A stretch of DNA of 33,780 nt from NCBI GenBank assembly GCA_033557675.1, contig JAWQRM010000056.1, positions 1 through 33,780 of the forward strand, read 5' to 3'. The position numbers and the translations under genes were made by a program. A model generated the notes under the pieces. The model worked only from the letters and a program-made list of their open reading frames with translations. It made no database searches and was not told where the DNA came from. Below, piece after piece: positions 20,289 through 31,819 of the stretch. Within the stretch, counting starts at the first letter, position 1, and each line of letters begins with the position of its first letter. The DNA is from Coptodactyla brooksi (Eukaryota > Arthropoda > Insecta > Coleoptera > Scarabaeidae).

Positions 20289-20532
20289 TTCTTTTAATTA
20301 TGGTCACTAGAAATAGATATGCTATGTGTGCTAAACAACTGAATAATGCCCGTAATCCCCATAATGCCGCCACATCGGCAATATGATGAAGTGGTGATAC
20401 TGCGTAACAGGTATTCGCTATACGTCGCACCTTGACTATAGCACTGGAAAATATCCTGGTATTGCGGGCGCGGCTTAAAAGTGCTGTGGTACGGGATTTT
20501 ATCATCGCACTGTATAACCTGGTCACAATAAA
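20289..20532. other. Spacer between IS630-like element and dimeric repeat
   Basis: Overlapping minus frames exist (20,269-20,590) but show no family resemblance. It may contain the 5' end of the IS630-like element. Confidence 0.4.
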
Positions 20533-21255
20533 GATTTTGTAAAAACTTTTTGGAACAAATTATATTTTTGTAATCTACATAAAATTGCAACTAAAAAACT
20601 ATAAGTAAGTATACATACTTAAAATCAACAGTTTTCGAGTTATAAGCATAATTGATAAAAATACAGTCCTATGGGGCAAGGGGGTAAATCTCAGGTATTG
20701 CTCTCTTTAGAAAAAAAAAGGTTTCAAGTAAAGGTTACAGGACATCGAACTCTTAACAATTTGAAACAGTTTTCGAATATACAGGATGTTCGGTTTATTC
20801 TATCCAACTTAAGATTTTTAAATGGAACAACCTGTATATCATTAAATTTTTGAAGTCCCTATAAGATATAAGGCTACTTTAATTATTATACCTTAGCTTC
20901 TGATTGTACAGTTTGGGCGTTATTTCATATTTTTGAAAAAATATGACTGCTGCGGAAGCAAAATTTTTCTTAGAACTGTTATTGTTTCTAGACAAAAATG
21001 TTTCAATTAAAAGTTGCATCATATCGAACTGTTCACAATTTGAAACTATTTTCGTATATACAGGGTATACGGTTTATTCTTAAAACTACTCAACTTCAGA
21101 TTTTTAAACGTAACATCCTGTATATTATGATATTTTTGAAGTCCTTGTAAGACTTGAGGGTCACTTGAATTATTATATATCAGTTCTAAATCGCACCGTT
21201 TGGACGTTATTACACATTTTTTATATTTAAACCAGTGGCAAGGTAAGAGACAGTC
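20533..21255 (-). repeat. Dispersed dimeric repeat, copy 2 (inverted)
   Basis: It is the reverse complement of 6,430-7,201 with substitutions and short indels, preserving the order of both monomers. It includes the shared GTTATAAGCATAATTGATAAAAA stretch (here near 20,637) and two copies of the GTATAxxxAGG/CCTGTATAT spacing. No coding capacity. Confidence 0.8.
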
Positions 21256-21439
21256 ATGTACGATGTACATCTTCTAGATTTAATATTTATTTATTTTAAT
21301 AGTTTTTCATTTTTAGGAGGTACGTTGCATTCTTGAGACCTTCCCCCTCACTCTCCACCCCTCTAAATGTCTCTTAGGGAATCCACGGAAGGATCTAAAG
21401 AAAGAAGATTTTCCAAAAAGGATATGTCTACTATCGTCT
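21256..21439. other. Spacer
   Basis: CT-rich in part (21,335-21,365). Translation hints of the following pseudogene may begin here, but nothing is clear before 21,440. Confidence 0.35.
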
Positions 21440-22031
21440 AGGGGTTGATACATTCATATACGCAAACAAGGTCCTCCTTCCACCTCTGCATATGAAATTA
21501 GGGTTGATGCAGAAAAATGGTCAAAACCTTACCGAATTAATAACGTTTTACTTACATCTGTGATAAATTTACAGCCTTATCAACCACCAAACTAAAAGGC
21601 GTCTTTAAGGGTCCTGACATTAGAGAACTTTTCAAAGATGGTAATTTTAAGAAACAAATGAAAGTTGCGGAAAAAGAAGCCTTTAAAGTCGTAGTAACCA
21701 AGTTTTTGAGCAAGAAGAAAGATTCGACCGTCAAATCAATCGTTGAGTGCATGCTGCAGAAGTACAAAAACTTAGGCTGTACCATGAACTTAAATATTCA
21801 CTTCCCAAATTCATATTTTGACTATATTCCTCATTCTCCTGCCGAAGGTTTACTAGATAAACCGAAACATATGTCTAGAGTGAAATTCTGAACAATCTTG
21901 TTGTGGTTAAGGTGTTTATTAACTCCAGTGTGTTCCTCACAATCAGTGTGTGTAATCGCGGTTAGCGAAGAGATGGATGAGAGATTTCATCTGGACACCA
22001 AAGAAATGGAAAGGGGATATCAAGGATTTTC
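21440..22031 (+). pseudogene. Arthropod transposon-linked orphan gene, fragment
   Basis: Plus frames in order read ANKVLLPPLHMKLGLM, then KGPDIRELFKDGNFKKQMK, EKEAFKVVVTKFLSKKKDS, MLQKYKNLGCTMNLNIHF, and, after a degraded stretch, VSEEMDERFHLDTKEMERGY. I recognise this succession (LPPLHxKLGLMK, PDIRxLxKD, LGxxMxLKxHFLxSH, ERFHQDIxxMExRYQG) from a family repeated many times in arthropod genomes and presumed mobile. I cannot name its superfamily or function. It is broken by at least two frameshifts and lacks the N-terminal part; sequence after RGYQG no longer matches. Confidence 0.65.
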
Positions 22032-22315
22032 CTTGATATGATACCATTTGGTTTACTGCGTTTTATATCTATTTGAAAGTCTCATATTTTTGCAAACGTT
22101 GGACATTCTACTAATTTTGAAAGTTACGATTTGCAAAAAATTCTGACGTGATAGGAAAAAATGGTGCTCAGTTTCGAATTCAGCGCTAAGAATACATAAG
22201 GATTAATTAACAAAAGTGAGAAACATGACAAAACCCAACTTTTGCAGGCTTGTATTATTGGTTACATCTGTAGAGTGTAGAGTGTAGCATGTGAAAAATA
22301 TCTGCTCAATGGTTT
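22032..22315. other. AT-rich spacer
   Basis: Nothing recognised. Confidence 0.5.
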
Positions 22316-22352
22316 AGCTTTGTTACGAAGCCAAAGGTTCCGAGCCAAGTGC
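22316..22352 (+). repeat. 3' fragment of the SINE-like family
   Basis: TTTGTTACGAAGCCAAAGG then TTCCGAGCC matches the B-box end of the family. The A-box region just before it is decayed. Confidence 0.55.
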
Positions 22353-22465
22353 TTTCGCATTTGTGAGTAATGCTTGCAAAAATCAAATCTCAAAAGACAA
22401 TGTTTTGATTAAGATCCTTCCGTGTAAAACAGTACGTTTATTAGTTAAAAGTTTGAGAATGAAGA

Positions 22466-22595
22466 ATTGCCAGTCTTTCGTCGCTCCTGATAATGCTAAA
22501 CCTGCATCGAGCAGGTAGTTTCTAGTCTTGGCGTAGTGGTTATAGTTGTTTAACTTTTTAATTGCTTGGAGACAAAGGTTCCCAACCAACAGCTT
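22466..22595 (+). mobile_element. SINE-like retroposon copy, diverged
   Basis: It holds CTCCTGATAATGCTAA (22,485-22,500), a small CCTGC/GCAGG stem, the A-box-like CTTGGCGTAGTGG (22,528-22,540) and the B-box-like AAAGGTTCCCAACC (22,574-22,587). The GAAAC motif is lost. I do not see a clear target-site duplication. Confidence 0.6.
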
Positions 22596-24880
22596 TATAT
22601 TTCTAGTGAATCCAAAGCATATTATGCAGATTTGTTTAAAAATGGAATTATGAAATTATCATTTTAGAATGTGGATGTTTAAAAATAGAAAAACATAAAC
22701 TAAAACTAACGATATTAATATTGCATTAGTGGTACATATAATGTATAACTGATATTATCTGGAAATGCATCCCATGTGCAGTCACATACACGTATGTATA
22801 ACGTGGCAGTCCGAGTGTGGTTTTATTTTGATCATTAACCTAAAATTACTCGTTGTCGAGTTGGCACAACGCTAATCCGACACGTGACACACCCACAAAG
22901 CGTACATTACTGCTTGCCATTAGTAAACGTATTCGCGTTAACGCCATACCGACTGCAAAAATACCAACTCCATACTCTATGCTGGCTTTGCAGTTAAATT
23001 AAAGAAAAAAATCGCGTACCGAGCCGAACAGTGTGTAGAGTATCAAGCATGAGTAATGTCTTAGAACCCCAGGGCTATAATGAACGCGCACAGAATTGCC
23101 GACATCGGGCAGGTGCTGCACAAACCGTTAGATTAGAATAAGTACCAGTTACTCCCTCTATAAGCACCGTTTACGTTATAGATATTTACAATTATTCTTC
23201 ATGAAAAATAGCTCAATCAAATTGATCAGAATGCAATAAAAATTCCTATAGATGGTTATCGATCTGGTTTAAATTGCTGTCTATGATATTTTCTTCTTGT
23301 CTAGTGCTCGTTCCATGTTCTAGGTGTGGCAGAACACCCATATACTTCATCGAAAAAAATGAAATATATTGGAGCAGTGGTTTGGTAAATGGATGAGCTG
23401 TCAGCTGACATATTGCCCCTTGGGCATTATTAAAAACGATTTTATTACCTATATTAATCACGTGCAATGTGTTTTCTAAACGCTAGCATATACAGCAAAT
23501 CTATTTATATTCTTTTAAATAGTTACAAATAATAACATTGAAATTTAGCATTAATAATTGCAATAGCGCTAAAAGGTAGTAAAAGAAATTCCCTGTTCGC
23601 AGTTTTATGTTTGCTGTCTACGCGCATAATCAATGTTCATATTTTACAATAATAATAACAAATTAATACACACGCCAAGAATAATTTATCATTATAATGT
23701 TATTATAATGAGAGCCTAATAACAGAGCCTATAACTAACTGATGGTACAATCAGTTAAAAATTTAAGTATTTTCTCGTTATTATTCAATAGCTAATTTAT
23801 GGAAGCTGTTATGTATACGTGCAATAATATTAAATACTTACAAGAGAAATTATGTACACCATGTGGACCTGCCAATCTCCAGCTACGTGCATTTTTTAGA
23901 ACTTGTTCTACCGTTTTCTTTCCTACTTACCATATATTAGTCATAACGTTACCTCCTATTTCGATTTCGTTGTGTATCCAGTTTGCATTTTTGTTAAAAT
24001 ATCTGGGGAAATTGTTGGCTGTTGTGTAGTTGGAGAGTACTATAGAAGGATTTTTGATTTAAATGAAAAATTGTATTCTAAAATTTACGTTTTTCAGATA
24101 TAATGTGTTTCTTAATTTTTCCCCAATATTGTTGTTTCTTGTGTGATATTCTCTACTGAAATTTTAAAATTATTTCCAATCTTTGGTGGATTACGGACAA
24201 AATTATAATTATAAAATATTTTGGAAACATGTTTCTTTTATGTCGGTTGGGTGTTGCAATCTCTGTTATACCAATCTAGTACATTTTATCTTCTATCGAT
24301 GTATATTTAGTTTTGTTTCTACAAAACAAAATTGAACAGAAAACCTTCGCTCATAACCAAAATACAGATAGATAGTTTTTTCGTTAACAAACCTCTGAAG
24401 CTTTACAAACGCGACACAACGAAGAGGTTGTAAATAACCATGGTCAATACATCATCGGTTAGAGTTAATTTTCGGTACTAAATTAATTGTGTTTTATTCC
24501 ACTCTGAAAAACAGATCGAATTTAATTGCCAACCCAATATAAATTGTCTGGATACCAACCAGCAGAGTTATCCCGACAATTCGCCAAACTTTGCGATGAA
24601 TTGACTAAATTGGCCGATGTCTTTTTGTGAATGTATAGCTAGTTTCACTGGATTGCACTTATAAGCATTCGTGAAAACGCTCCTTCTTTTCTACTCGATC
24701 GCCTTCTTTACCATTTGTAATATTTTTTGCAAGTTATGTGAACATAAATGCTGAAAAGTAATGAAAAGCAATTTTATTACTGACACAAGTAAAATGTATT
24801 ATAATGAAAATTATTATAAACACTAAATTTAAAAATAAGAGAGATTATCAAATAAATTCTGCAGTGTATTCAACTATTGC
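22596..24880. other. Long gene-free stretch
   Basis: About 2.3 kb of AT-rich DNA. A more balanced patch lies at 22,790-23,130. The frames at 23,246-23,467 (minus, 73 codons) and 23,799-24,103 (plus) match nothing I know. The missing 3' end of the piggyBac element could lie here, but I find no TTAACCC-like end. Confidence 0.5.
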
Positions 24881-26475
24881 CTATTCTTTACACTGATGAC
24901 AATAATACACCACATGAACCGTACACAAATATTTATTACACTTACAACGTTATACTTGTTTTATTGTCCCATTTTAATGGACACATATTACATCGTACTC
25001 TTTTATTTTTACTGACTACACCAGATGTAGATGACACTGCTACTTCGTCACATTGATCTTTCTTGATTGATCTTCATTGAATTTTCTTTATTACGACAGT
25101 AGCTTCTTGAGGTTTTCGTTCTCTTGCCCAACTCCTCCTCTCTTGTATAGAACGTTCTTCTTCCAATCTGGATTTATTTCTCTCCATAACACAAATACAT
25201 TATAAGCACTAACATCAAGTATATTGTAGAACAAAACAATTGGTCATCGACTGGTTTTTCTTTTGCAAGTATATGCTGCAATACTTTTATCTAACTTATC
25301 AACCGCCCCTTTCATAGAGTTATAATCTAGTATCATTTGTGGCTTCTTGTCGTCCCTGCTGCGCACTTCTTTATCACAGTACATTGTGCTCATGAGAATA
25401 ACGGTTTTATTCTTTTAGGTATATATCACACAATTGTGCTATCCTTAGTAAAATAAAAAGTAGAACTGTGTACTTCTTTACTTATTGTAATCACGGGAAT
25501 TTACTTATTGTTCGGGTTTATTTTTTCTAACCGTTTCTAAAATTGGAAGTTTTCTTTTGATGGGCATTTCACTTAATTTTTTGGGTGTGAAGAAATTATC
25601 ACATGTAACATTTTGCTCCCCGAGTTCATGTGTTAGGTCTAAAATTACTCGCATTCTGACTTTATTCTGGTGCTTCACCCGGACATTTTCCCATATAAAC
25701 TTGGGCTTTCATGGCGTAGGAACTACCACTGTCACAAAGAGTGTTTGAAAGAACAGCATCCTCTGCAGCCAACAAGTTGTTCGTCAACAGCAACATTATC
25801 GCCTACATTGTACAATTTAGGCATAATATCTACCCACTTCTTCCAAAATTCCCTTATGGGGGCTAATTTGTCACATGCTCTCCTTTATTGATGACCGACC
25901 TTATCGTTAAAACGTAATACGCGTGATATTCGATAAAAACTTTCAATGACGTCGTTGCACGAAATAGGTACACCGGTTTCTGCGTCCCACAAATTTTTTG
26001 TTGATTCGCCGCTTGATATATAAACTCCTGCCAGTAACAATAATCCTATATATGGTTGTACTGTAATATTGTTCAAATCTTACTAATCGCATCCGTACAC
26101 TCCCCTAGCTTCAATATTGCTCGATTTCAACACAATATTTTCAAGTGTAGGGTTCACGATAACTTGAAAGGCAGATGGAATATCCTTCACTCTGGATATG
26201 GCATACCTAGTTAGACTAGGACTAATTTGTATTATATTTTGACTAGATGATCGTGTACTTTGGGGGAAAGGTTCTAACGTACAAGTTATAACTTTGTCTT
26301 TTGAGTGCACTAACTGCACAGGAACCACAGTATTTGTTTGCACTACATCATTATCTGAAGAATCATAGGCTGCTTCCGATTTCTCATAGTCGGTATCATC
26401 GCTGGTATGATTTTCAATTTCAGAAGTATGTTCATCGTCGGATGCATTTGTATATATCTCTGCTATTTTATTCAT
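24881..26475 (-). pseudogene. piggyBac-type transposase, full length but decayed
   Basis: This DDD transposase inserts at TTAA. The minus strand starts MNKIAEIYTNASDDEH with the usual acidic N-terminus, then SPSLTRYAISRVKDIPSAFQ and ITVQPYIGLLLLAGVYISSG. The catalytic Asp residues can be read in NVAVDEQLVG, VTCDNFF and MKGAVDKLDKSIAAYTCKR. LFYNILDVSAYNVFVLWREI follows. The C-terminus is a Cys/His-rich zinc finger (RCNMCPLKW, KCNKYLCTVH, YYCHQCKE) ending at 24,881. More than five stops and frameshifts interrupt the gene. Length and domain order are those of the family. The 5' element end lies about 410 bp upstream of the start codon at the TTAA at 26,886. Confidence 0.9.
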
Positions 26476-26852
26476 GGGATAGAAATCGCCTCGCCATTAT
26501 TTACGATAATGATATTTATTTCGACACTATGTGCGACACAAGTGCACAAACTTGCATATTTGACGAGTATGTGTGCATAATCTTGTTGGTTGCTATCTAG
26601 TTATAGTACGTTTATAGTATTTACATAAATAACGTTAAAAATAAAATTACATGAAGTCAAATAAATCTAAATAGTTTTCGGTCATAACGATCCGAGGGTT
26701 ATATATGTAACGATCTTGTTTAAAAAATGCAATAATAATTTCTTGCAAAAACTAGTCGGCAATATTATACTTTACGCAGCAGCAAACAAAGTCACGAAAT
26801 CTTGGAGACAAATAATGAAAGACGACAAAGTTGTAGAAGCGGAAAATAAGTT

Positions 26853-26889
26853 TCGGGTCATATTGACCCGAGGAGTACAGCAGGGTTAA
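26853..26889 (-). repeat. 5' terminal repeat of the piggyBac element with TTAA target
   Basis: On the minus strand the sequence is TTAA (26,889-26,886) followed by CCCTGCTGTACTCCTCGGGT, fitting piggyBac ends that start CCCT next to TTAA. Its inner part is a perfect palindrome, TCGGGTCA-TAT-TGACCCGA, at 26,853-26,871. A related stretch, TTCGGTCATAACGATCCGAGG near 26,678, looks like a diverged subterminal copy. No matching 3' end was found. Confidence 0.75.
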
Positions 26890-26928
26890 TTCTGAATATA
26901 ATTTTATATCAACTTGCATTGAATGTAA

Positions 26929-27042
26929 TTTTTCTTCTTACTCGTAACTCCTGAATATAGTTTTAAATATCGCATTTCCTTCGGTCCGGAAATGCGATGT
27001 ATATTTAAAACTATATTCAGGAGTTACGAGCAAGAAGAAAAA
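26929..27042. repeat. Long near-perfect hairpin
   Basis: The arms 26,929-26,979 and 26,988-27,042 are reverse complements apart from one mismatch and one 4-nt bulge (ATGT in the right arm), around an 8-nt loop. The structure begins 40 bp outside the piggyBac TTAA. It has no coding capacity. It could be a palindromic miniature element or a small-RNA precursor. Confidence 0.85.
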
Positions 27043-28320
27043 TGCAAAAAATTGTATTTGTATTCCTTGGTACATTAAAAACTAACCAATAGATAGCGTG
27101 AGTGTAAGTTAACATATGTGGAAAAATTGATCAATTCAAAATATTGCCTTTTATAAACGAACGAGAAGATACTGGCGGTGTCTACATAAGAGCAAGTCTT
27201 CAAAAAAGAACATCCAAATCCCACGATTAATAAGCGCAACGGTATCTTACAGAGTTTGTTGCAACACAAGAACGGCCAGAAGCTGGAACATGCTGCTAAG
27301 ATTTGTCACACGGTGAGAGTATTAGTAAATGTGAATGTAATATATGTGCGAATGTTTTTGCAAATAAAAAGAGGAAATGCGAAAGACAATACAAGGATTA
27401 CTTCTCGCCGAAAAGTTAGCCAGAATTAAGGTCATTAAATAATTCCAGAACTATAAGCATATCTTCATAAAATTAAGCCCTTGCTAAAAAGTCAAAATAA
27501 AGTAGCTGGATACATTTTATTTGTGAGACGAGATCGATAATTTGAAGATATCCAGGATTATGTTCATTCTGATGACAAATAGTTAACTAATTAACGCAAT
27601 TATAACTTTCTTATTATATAATGTTTTATGGAAAACAACCTGATAAAATATACAAGAGCAAGCTTTATAACAATGATGTTTATAGCATGGCAGCTGTAGG
27701 AAGACCATATTAGATCCATATTTATATTTTATGATCCATATCTAAAGCCGTTTGTTATGAAAAAAATGGTATCTGGTCTTTCGTTTATCAAGAGGCGGAT
27801 AAATCCCGCCAAGATAGAAATTATTATTACAACAAAGTAATGTAAAACGGTATTTCTGCGACAATGGTGAGGATTTTTTAGCAGAAGGCTGCAGATAGGG
27901 TTGGTTTATTCGGCTGAAATCATAACCGCTAAACAACCACGATTTTAATGTGTTGGATCTTGGCTTCTTTAACTCTATTCAGTCATTGCAGTATAGAGCT
28001 TCACCCAATGTAATTGATGGAATGTGTTTCAAGCGTCTACAATGCATTTAAAGCAGAAACTGTTCATAATATTTTCCTAACATTTCAGGCATATCTAGAA
28101 TCTAGTATGTATTTGCCCAGAATCCGTATTTTTATAAATTTCCGCCTCGTTACCTTTTTAGGCTCACTTTTATATAACCCATTATATACTTTTTTATCGT
28201 TTAGACGCCTATACTTAGCTCTGAGGAATTTAAATCGTTTACCCATTGATTTATCGGTCGAAAAAGCGTCAGCGTTCAGTCAAAAGGGCGTTGATTGTAA
28301 TCGTAGATGCCCGCGGGGTT
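27043..28320. other. AT-rich DNA without recognised genes
   Basis: Only short frames, including 27,742-27,936 (minus) and 28,014-28,367 (plus, 117 codons). None has a recognisable domain. Confidence 0.5.
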
Positions 28321-28322
28321 AT

Positions 28323-28545
28323 TTAAGTGGCAGATGCGGCTACCAAAAGTGGGAGGAACCGTCGTAGACCTAACACACACGTGTGTGCACGCGTGTTCAC
28401 CAGCTCCCTTCTTTCTTCGGTACACGTGTCCCCTTTGCTAAGGAGTTCCTCAAGGAGGTCTGATGGAACCTCACCCTTATTGTCTTTTGGTCTGCCGGAA
28501 ATAGTTCTTGGGTTTGCTTTGACAAAATTATACTTGCAGGAAACA
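28323..28545 (-). CDS. Unrecognised GC-richer frame, possible exon
   Basis: Minus-strand frame in a locally GC-rich block, ending at a stop near 28,323. A splice acceptor-like TTTCCTGCAAG lies just upstream on the minus strand near 28,540. The peptide contains NPRTISGRPKDNKGEVPSDL and is hydrophilic, rich in Glu, Lys and Leu. The plus strand is open too (28,327-28,566). No family recognised. Confidence 0.25.
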
Positions 28546-28566
28546 TGGATACTTGTTTTGCTATAA

Positions 28567-29189
28567 GTGGTGTAAGATTTCAAGCAAAAACGAGCAGAAA
28601 GAAATATAAAATATGACACTTTACAAAGCAAATATCTTTTGCTTTATTGGATAAGAAAAGGTGCTTAAATTTTATTCTTATGTAAGTACTTCCATGTCGA
28701 CAGATTGTTTCTTGTTGTGTATATCTTTAATATTTTCTCTTCGTTAATGTGAAGTAATTGTTTGTCATGTTCATTTTCCACAGATAGCTCTAGGTGTCAG
28801 TACAATTCTATTTTCACAGAAACAGTGTTAGAAATTAACGAATTCGCAGCCCTTCGAATTCACAAATTTCTGTTACCAATAAAAACATTAAATATGCTGT
28901 ATTACTTTCTCAAACGTTTTGCATACCTTATTAACGGCAACTTCAGTGCTTATCGATAATCGGTATGATACTAATAACGAAGTGAAAGCTAATATTCCTT
29001 AGTAAAAATGTATACTACAATTTTTACTCCACTGCTGCTTTACCGGCCTTGAAACGTCACGTAATGGTTGATTTTCTCTTATTTTACCTCACTTGAAAGA
29101 TACTGACCAGATAATTTGTCCCTACAAGTCAATGAACTTTAAATCTTTACGAAGTATTTATATACGAATCATAATCATGCTATTTTTGA
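28567..29189. other. AT-rich spacer
   Basis: No gene recognised; a 65-codon plus frame at 28,762-28,959 has no visible homology. Confidence 0.5.
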
Positions 29190-29520
29190 TAAAATAAGTT
29201 ACGAGTAGGCAGTGAATTGTGAGCAAGGGAGCATCATCTTGGTGTAATTGTCATTAGTTGATCTGCCACAAATCCGGACATTTTATTCGGATTGCTTCAC
29301 GCAAATGCCGTAGAGCTTCTACGAAAGAAAAGTAAGAGAAGAAGAAAACATTTCGTCCAGCATGTCCAGATTTGTGCGGTTTTGCTTCTTCAGGAAACTT
29401 CCATTGAGACGATCGAGCCTTAGCTTTCACAGTTATGTCCCGTTTGAGCAGTTCTGGATCGTCGTTGACATTGTACAGAAACTCCTAAGCAATGTGCATT
29501 CGGTACTGCTTTTGATGGTA
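29190..29520 (-). pseudogene. mariner transposase fragment with internal deletion
   Basis: The minus strand reads QKQYRMHIA, stop, EFLYNVNDDPELLKR, then directly KAKARSSQWKFPEEAKPHKS, GRNVFFFSYFSF, EALRHLREAIRIKCPDLW, and after two stops QLHQDDAPLLT. This is the central part of a mariner transposase. The segment carrying the first catalytic Asp (GDETW region) is deleted, and so is a stretch before EALRHLREAI. The second Asp survives in HQDDAP; the third and the DNA-binding domain are gone. It is a different mariner lineage from the two IS630-like copies in this window. Confidence 0.85.
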
Positions 29521-31150
29521 ATTCACTTTTCAACATTGTTATCGTTATAATAGTTTTTACTACTTGTAACTATTTGTTGTATTCATAGAGTACTCTTTAT
29601 GCCGTTCTTAAAGTAAAATTTACTGCAGCTTTTTCGTTCCATTTTTCCATAAGCAAAAATCATGAAATATACCAAGACGTCTCACATTTTTGACAACCCA
29701 CAACAAAGTAAACATTCAATATAGCTTTCAACGCCAGCATACGATAGCGACAAGTGTAACAATGCAACAACAAAAAATTGTGATAATTGGACTTATACAG
29801 CCCGCAAAAATAATAAATTCCGCGTATTTTCAAACCTGGCATATGTAGCTACTGTTGATTAACTAAATTACATTTTTACAATATACGCTTCGATATATCC
29901 GTGAAAACATTCCGAAGAAATCAAATTTTTTGTGTCTAACGCACATGGTAACAGTTGCTGCTATTTGTGATGTGTGAACCTACAAATTCTATCTTAAAAT
30001 TTGAGATATGCATGAATAATTAATTAGAATGACCTTTATTAGGTCTTTTTAATTAGGCATTCATTCATGTCAGTTTTTCGTAGAGGGCATTAAACTTTAT
30101 TTCATGAAATTTAACCGCCAGTTTTTTAAAATCATAGGAAGACCATAAACACGAATACTTAGACATGGAAAGATATTGAATAATTGTAATAACAACATGA
30201 AAATAAAATCTGGAGTAGAAAAATAAACGAACTTTTAGAACCGCTTTGAGATAAGTAAATAAAAGATAACCAGTTAGATATAAAAAAACGTACAAATCTT
30301 TATAAAAAAGGAAAAAAATTGACAAATTAAAACAAGTTATATCAACGGAATTGAATTCAATAAATGAATTTATTTCTTTGAAATTTTGGGTTCTACTCGT
30401 CATTTATTACCATTTCGGTGAAATAAAATTGGGTAACCCGCAACAAAAATCCTTCAATCGGCAAATTAGGAGAAGTGTAAATAATTACCGTTACGTACAA
30501 TTACGATTACGTATGCGCAATTAAACAATCATGCACATAAAGATATATTAACCAAGAAAAAGGAGTGAGAGGGGTCTTATATCCTATACTAGGCATGGGA
30601 CTTAAAATAGACGGCAGTAAAGCGTAAACTCGGGTTAATTCGTGCCTATTGTTAGAAATGCTTTCTAATGGTAGGAACAATTTCTATGAAATGTCAGGGT
30701 ATTGTCAAATAGGTCACCACGCAGGGCCTATTTCACAATAGCCGCATTTGGAGTATTTAAGTTTTTAAATTTAGAATTTATTTTATTCCCTTTTATTTAT
30801 TATAAAATCTTTCTTTATTTATTATAAGAATAGTTGTTGCCTTCTGGTTCAGTGATACAATATTTAGTAGCAAATTTTCAAGCGGATAACATTTTTTAAT
30901 ACAGTCCACGCAATATATATTTTAATTACGATCGACTGCACCTCACTAAGCACAGCAGCGCACTTGCAATCTGACCTGTTGCTTACCGATGACGAGTCCA
31001 GTTTTCACAGGCATACCCACACTGTATATTTGGTAAACAGGAATAAAAAAAATGCAATATTACATTATTAAAAAAGTAAGAAAGAATAGTTTGATGAAAT
31101 GTATACAGGGCAATTTCAAAATATGATAAATGTACACCGAGTCATCAGTA
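29521..31150. other. AT-rich gene-free stretch
   Basis: The longest frame, 30,065-30,403 on minus, is Phe/Leu/Tyr-rich because the plus strand is A-rich there. Short local repeats such as TATTTATTATAA (near 30,795 and 30,818) are present. Nothing else recognised. Confidence 0.5.
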
Positions 31151-31189
31151 AATGATGAATTTAATTCGGTTATTATAAAGGACAATGCA

Positions 31190-31490
31190 AAAGAAATATT
31201 GGTAAAAATGTTTCTACTTGGTAAAGGAACACAAGAGTTTTTATGGACTATACGAGATAAAATTATTAAAACAAAAAGTATATGTCGATATTTAACATAG
31301 AATCCGATATGTGCAGATTATGCTGTCAGAAGAGCGAAACAATAGAACATATAATTTCGGGTGTGTCTTAAACTCCCAAATGACGAATGCCTTCTCTCTG
31401 TCTACAAATACACAGATATTCGTAGTGTTGCATACAGAGAATTTGGGTGTGGGGAAGATTCATTACAATTAAAAAAAATTAAAACATGAA
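31190..31490 (+). pseudogene. C-terminal zinc-knuckle end of a LINE-type reverse transcriptase protein
   Basis: Plus frames read GTQEFLWTIRDKIIKTKS, then after a stop and shift MCRLCCQKSETIEHIISG, then LKLPNDECLLSVYKYTD and VAYREFG. The C-x2-C...H pattern followed by a Cys (CRLCxxxxETxxHIxxxC) is the C-terminal zinc-binding segment of a non-LTR retrotransposon protein I have seen often in insect and cnidarian genomes; its clade I cannot fix. The reverse transcriptase domain is absent, as expected neither for a full copy nor for a simple 5' truncation that keeps the frame. Confidence 0.6.
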
Positions 31491-31600
31491 TATACATGGA
31501 ATAGTATGTTATAAAATGAAAAAATTAAAATCTATTATAACTTATTTCTTATGCTTCTATATCAGAGTCTATAAATTAGCGAAAGGAACCAAATTAAAAA

Positions 31601-31819
31601 ATATCTTTGGCTAAGTTAAACAATGCCACCACTACACCAACAGTGACAGACAAGTGTAACTTATCACCCTTGTCTGCCACTCTCGACGATGCTGGCTTGG
31701 TCAGCGAAACGCGCAATGAGCAAAAACCTTTTTGGTTTTGGTGTAGTGGTGGCATTATTAACTTTGTTACTAAGCCAAAGGTTCCAAAAATCCACAACTT
31801 TTGTGATACCTTTGGCTAA
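31601..31819 (+). mobile_element. Fold-back SINE-like retroposon
   Basis: Two units of the family face each other. The left end holds the reverse complement of TTGGTGTAGTGGTGGCATT; the right half holds TTTTGGTGTAGTGGTGGC followed by AAAGCCAAAGG-like and GGTTCC motifs in order. Between them, GACGATGCTGGCTTGGTCAGC precedes GAAACGCGC, forming a GCTG/CAGC stem. An inner inverted repeat (GTGACAGACAAG/CTTGTCTGCCAC) lies near 31,643 and 31,669. ATAYCTTTGGCTAA flanks both ends (31,601-31,614 and 31,806-31,819) and may be the target-site duplication, although the left copy also resembles element sequence. Confidence 0.7.

Noticed and set aside
23246..23467. 73-codon minus frame as a retroelement fragment
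   Set aside because: I could not place any segment in a known protein, and there are no flanking repeats.
24381..24400. TTAACAAACCTCTG as the 3' end of the piggyBac element
   Set aside because: It has TTAA but lacks the CCCTGCTG end sequence seen at 26,885, and the distance alone is not enough.
30065..30403. 112-codon minus frame as a membrane protein
   Set aside because: It lies opposite A-rich DNA and its residues simply reflect T-richness of the minus strand.
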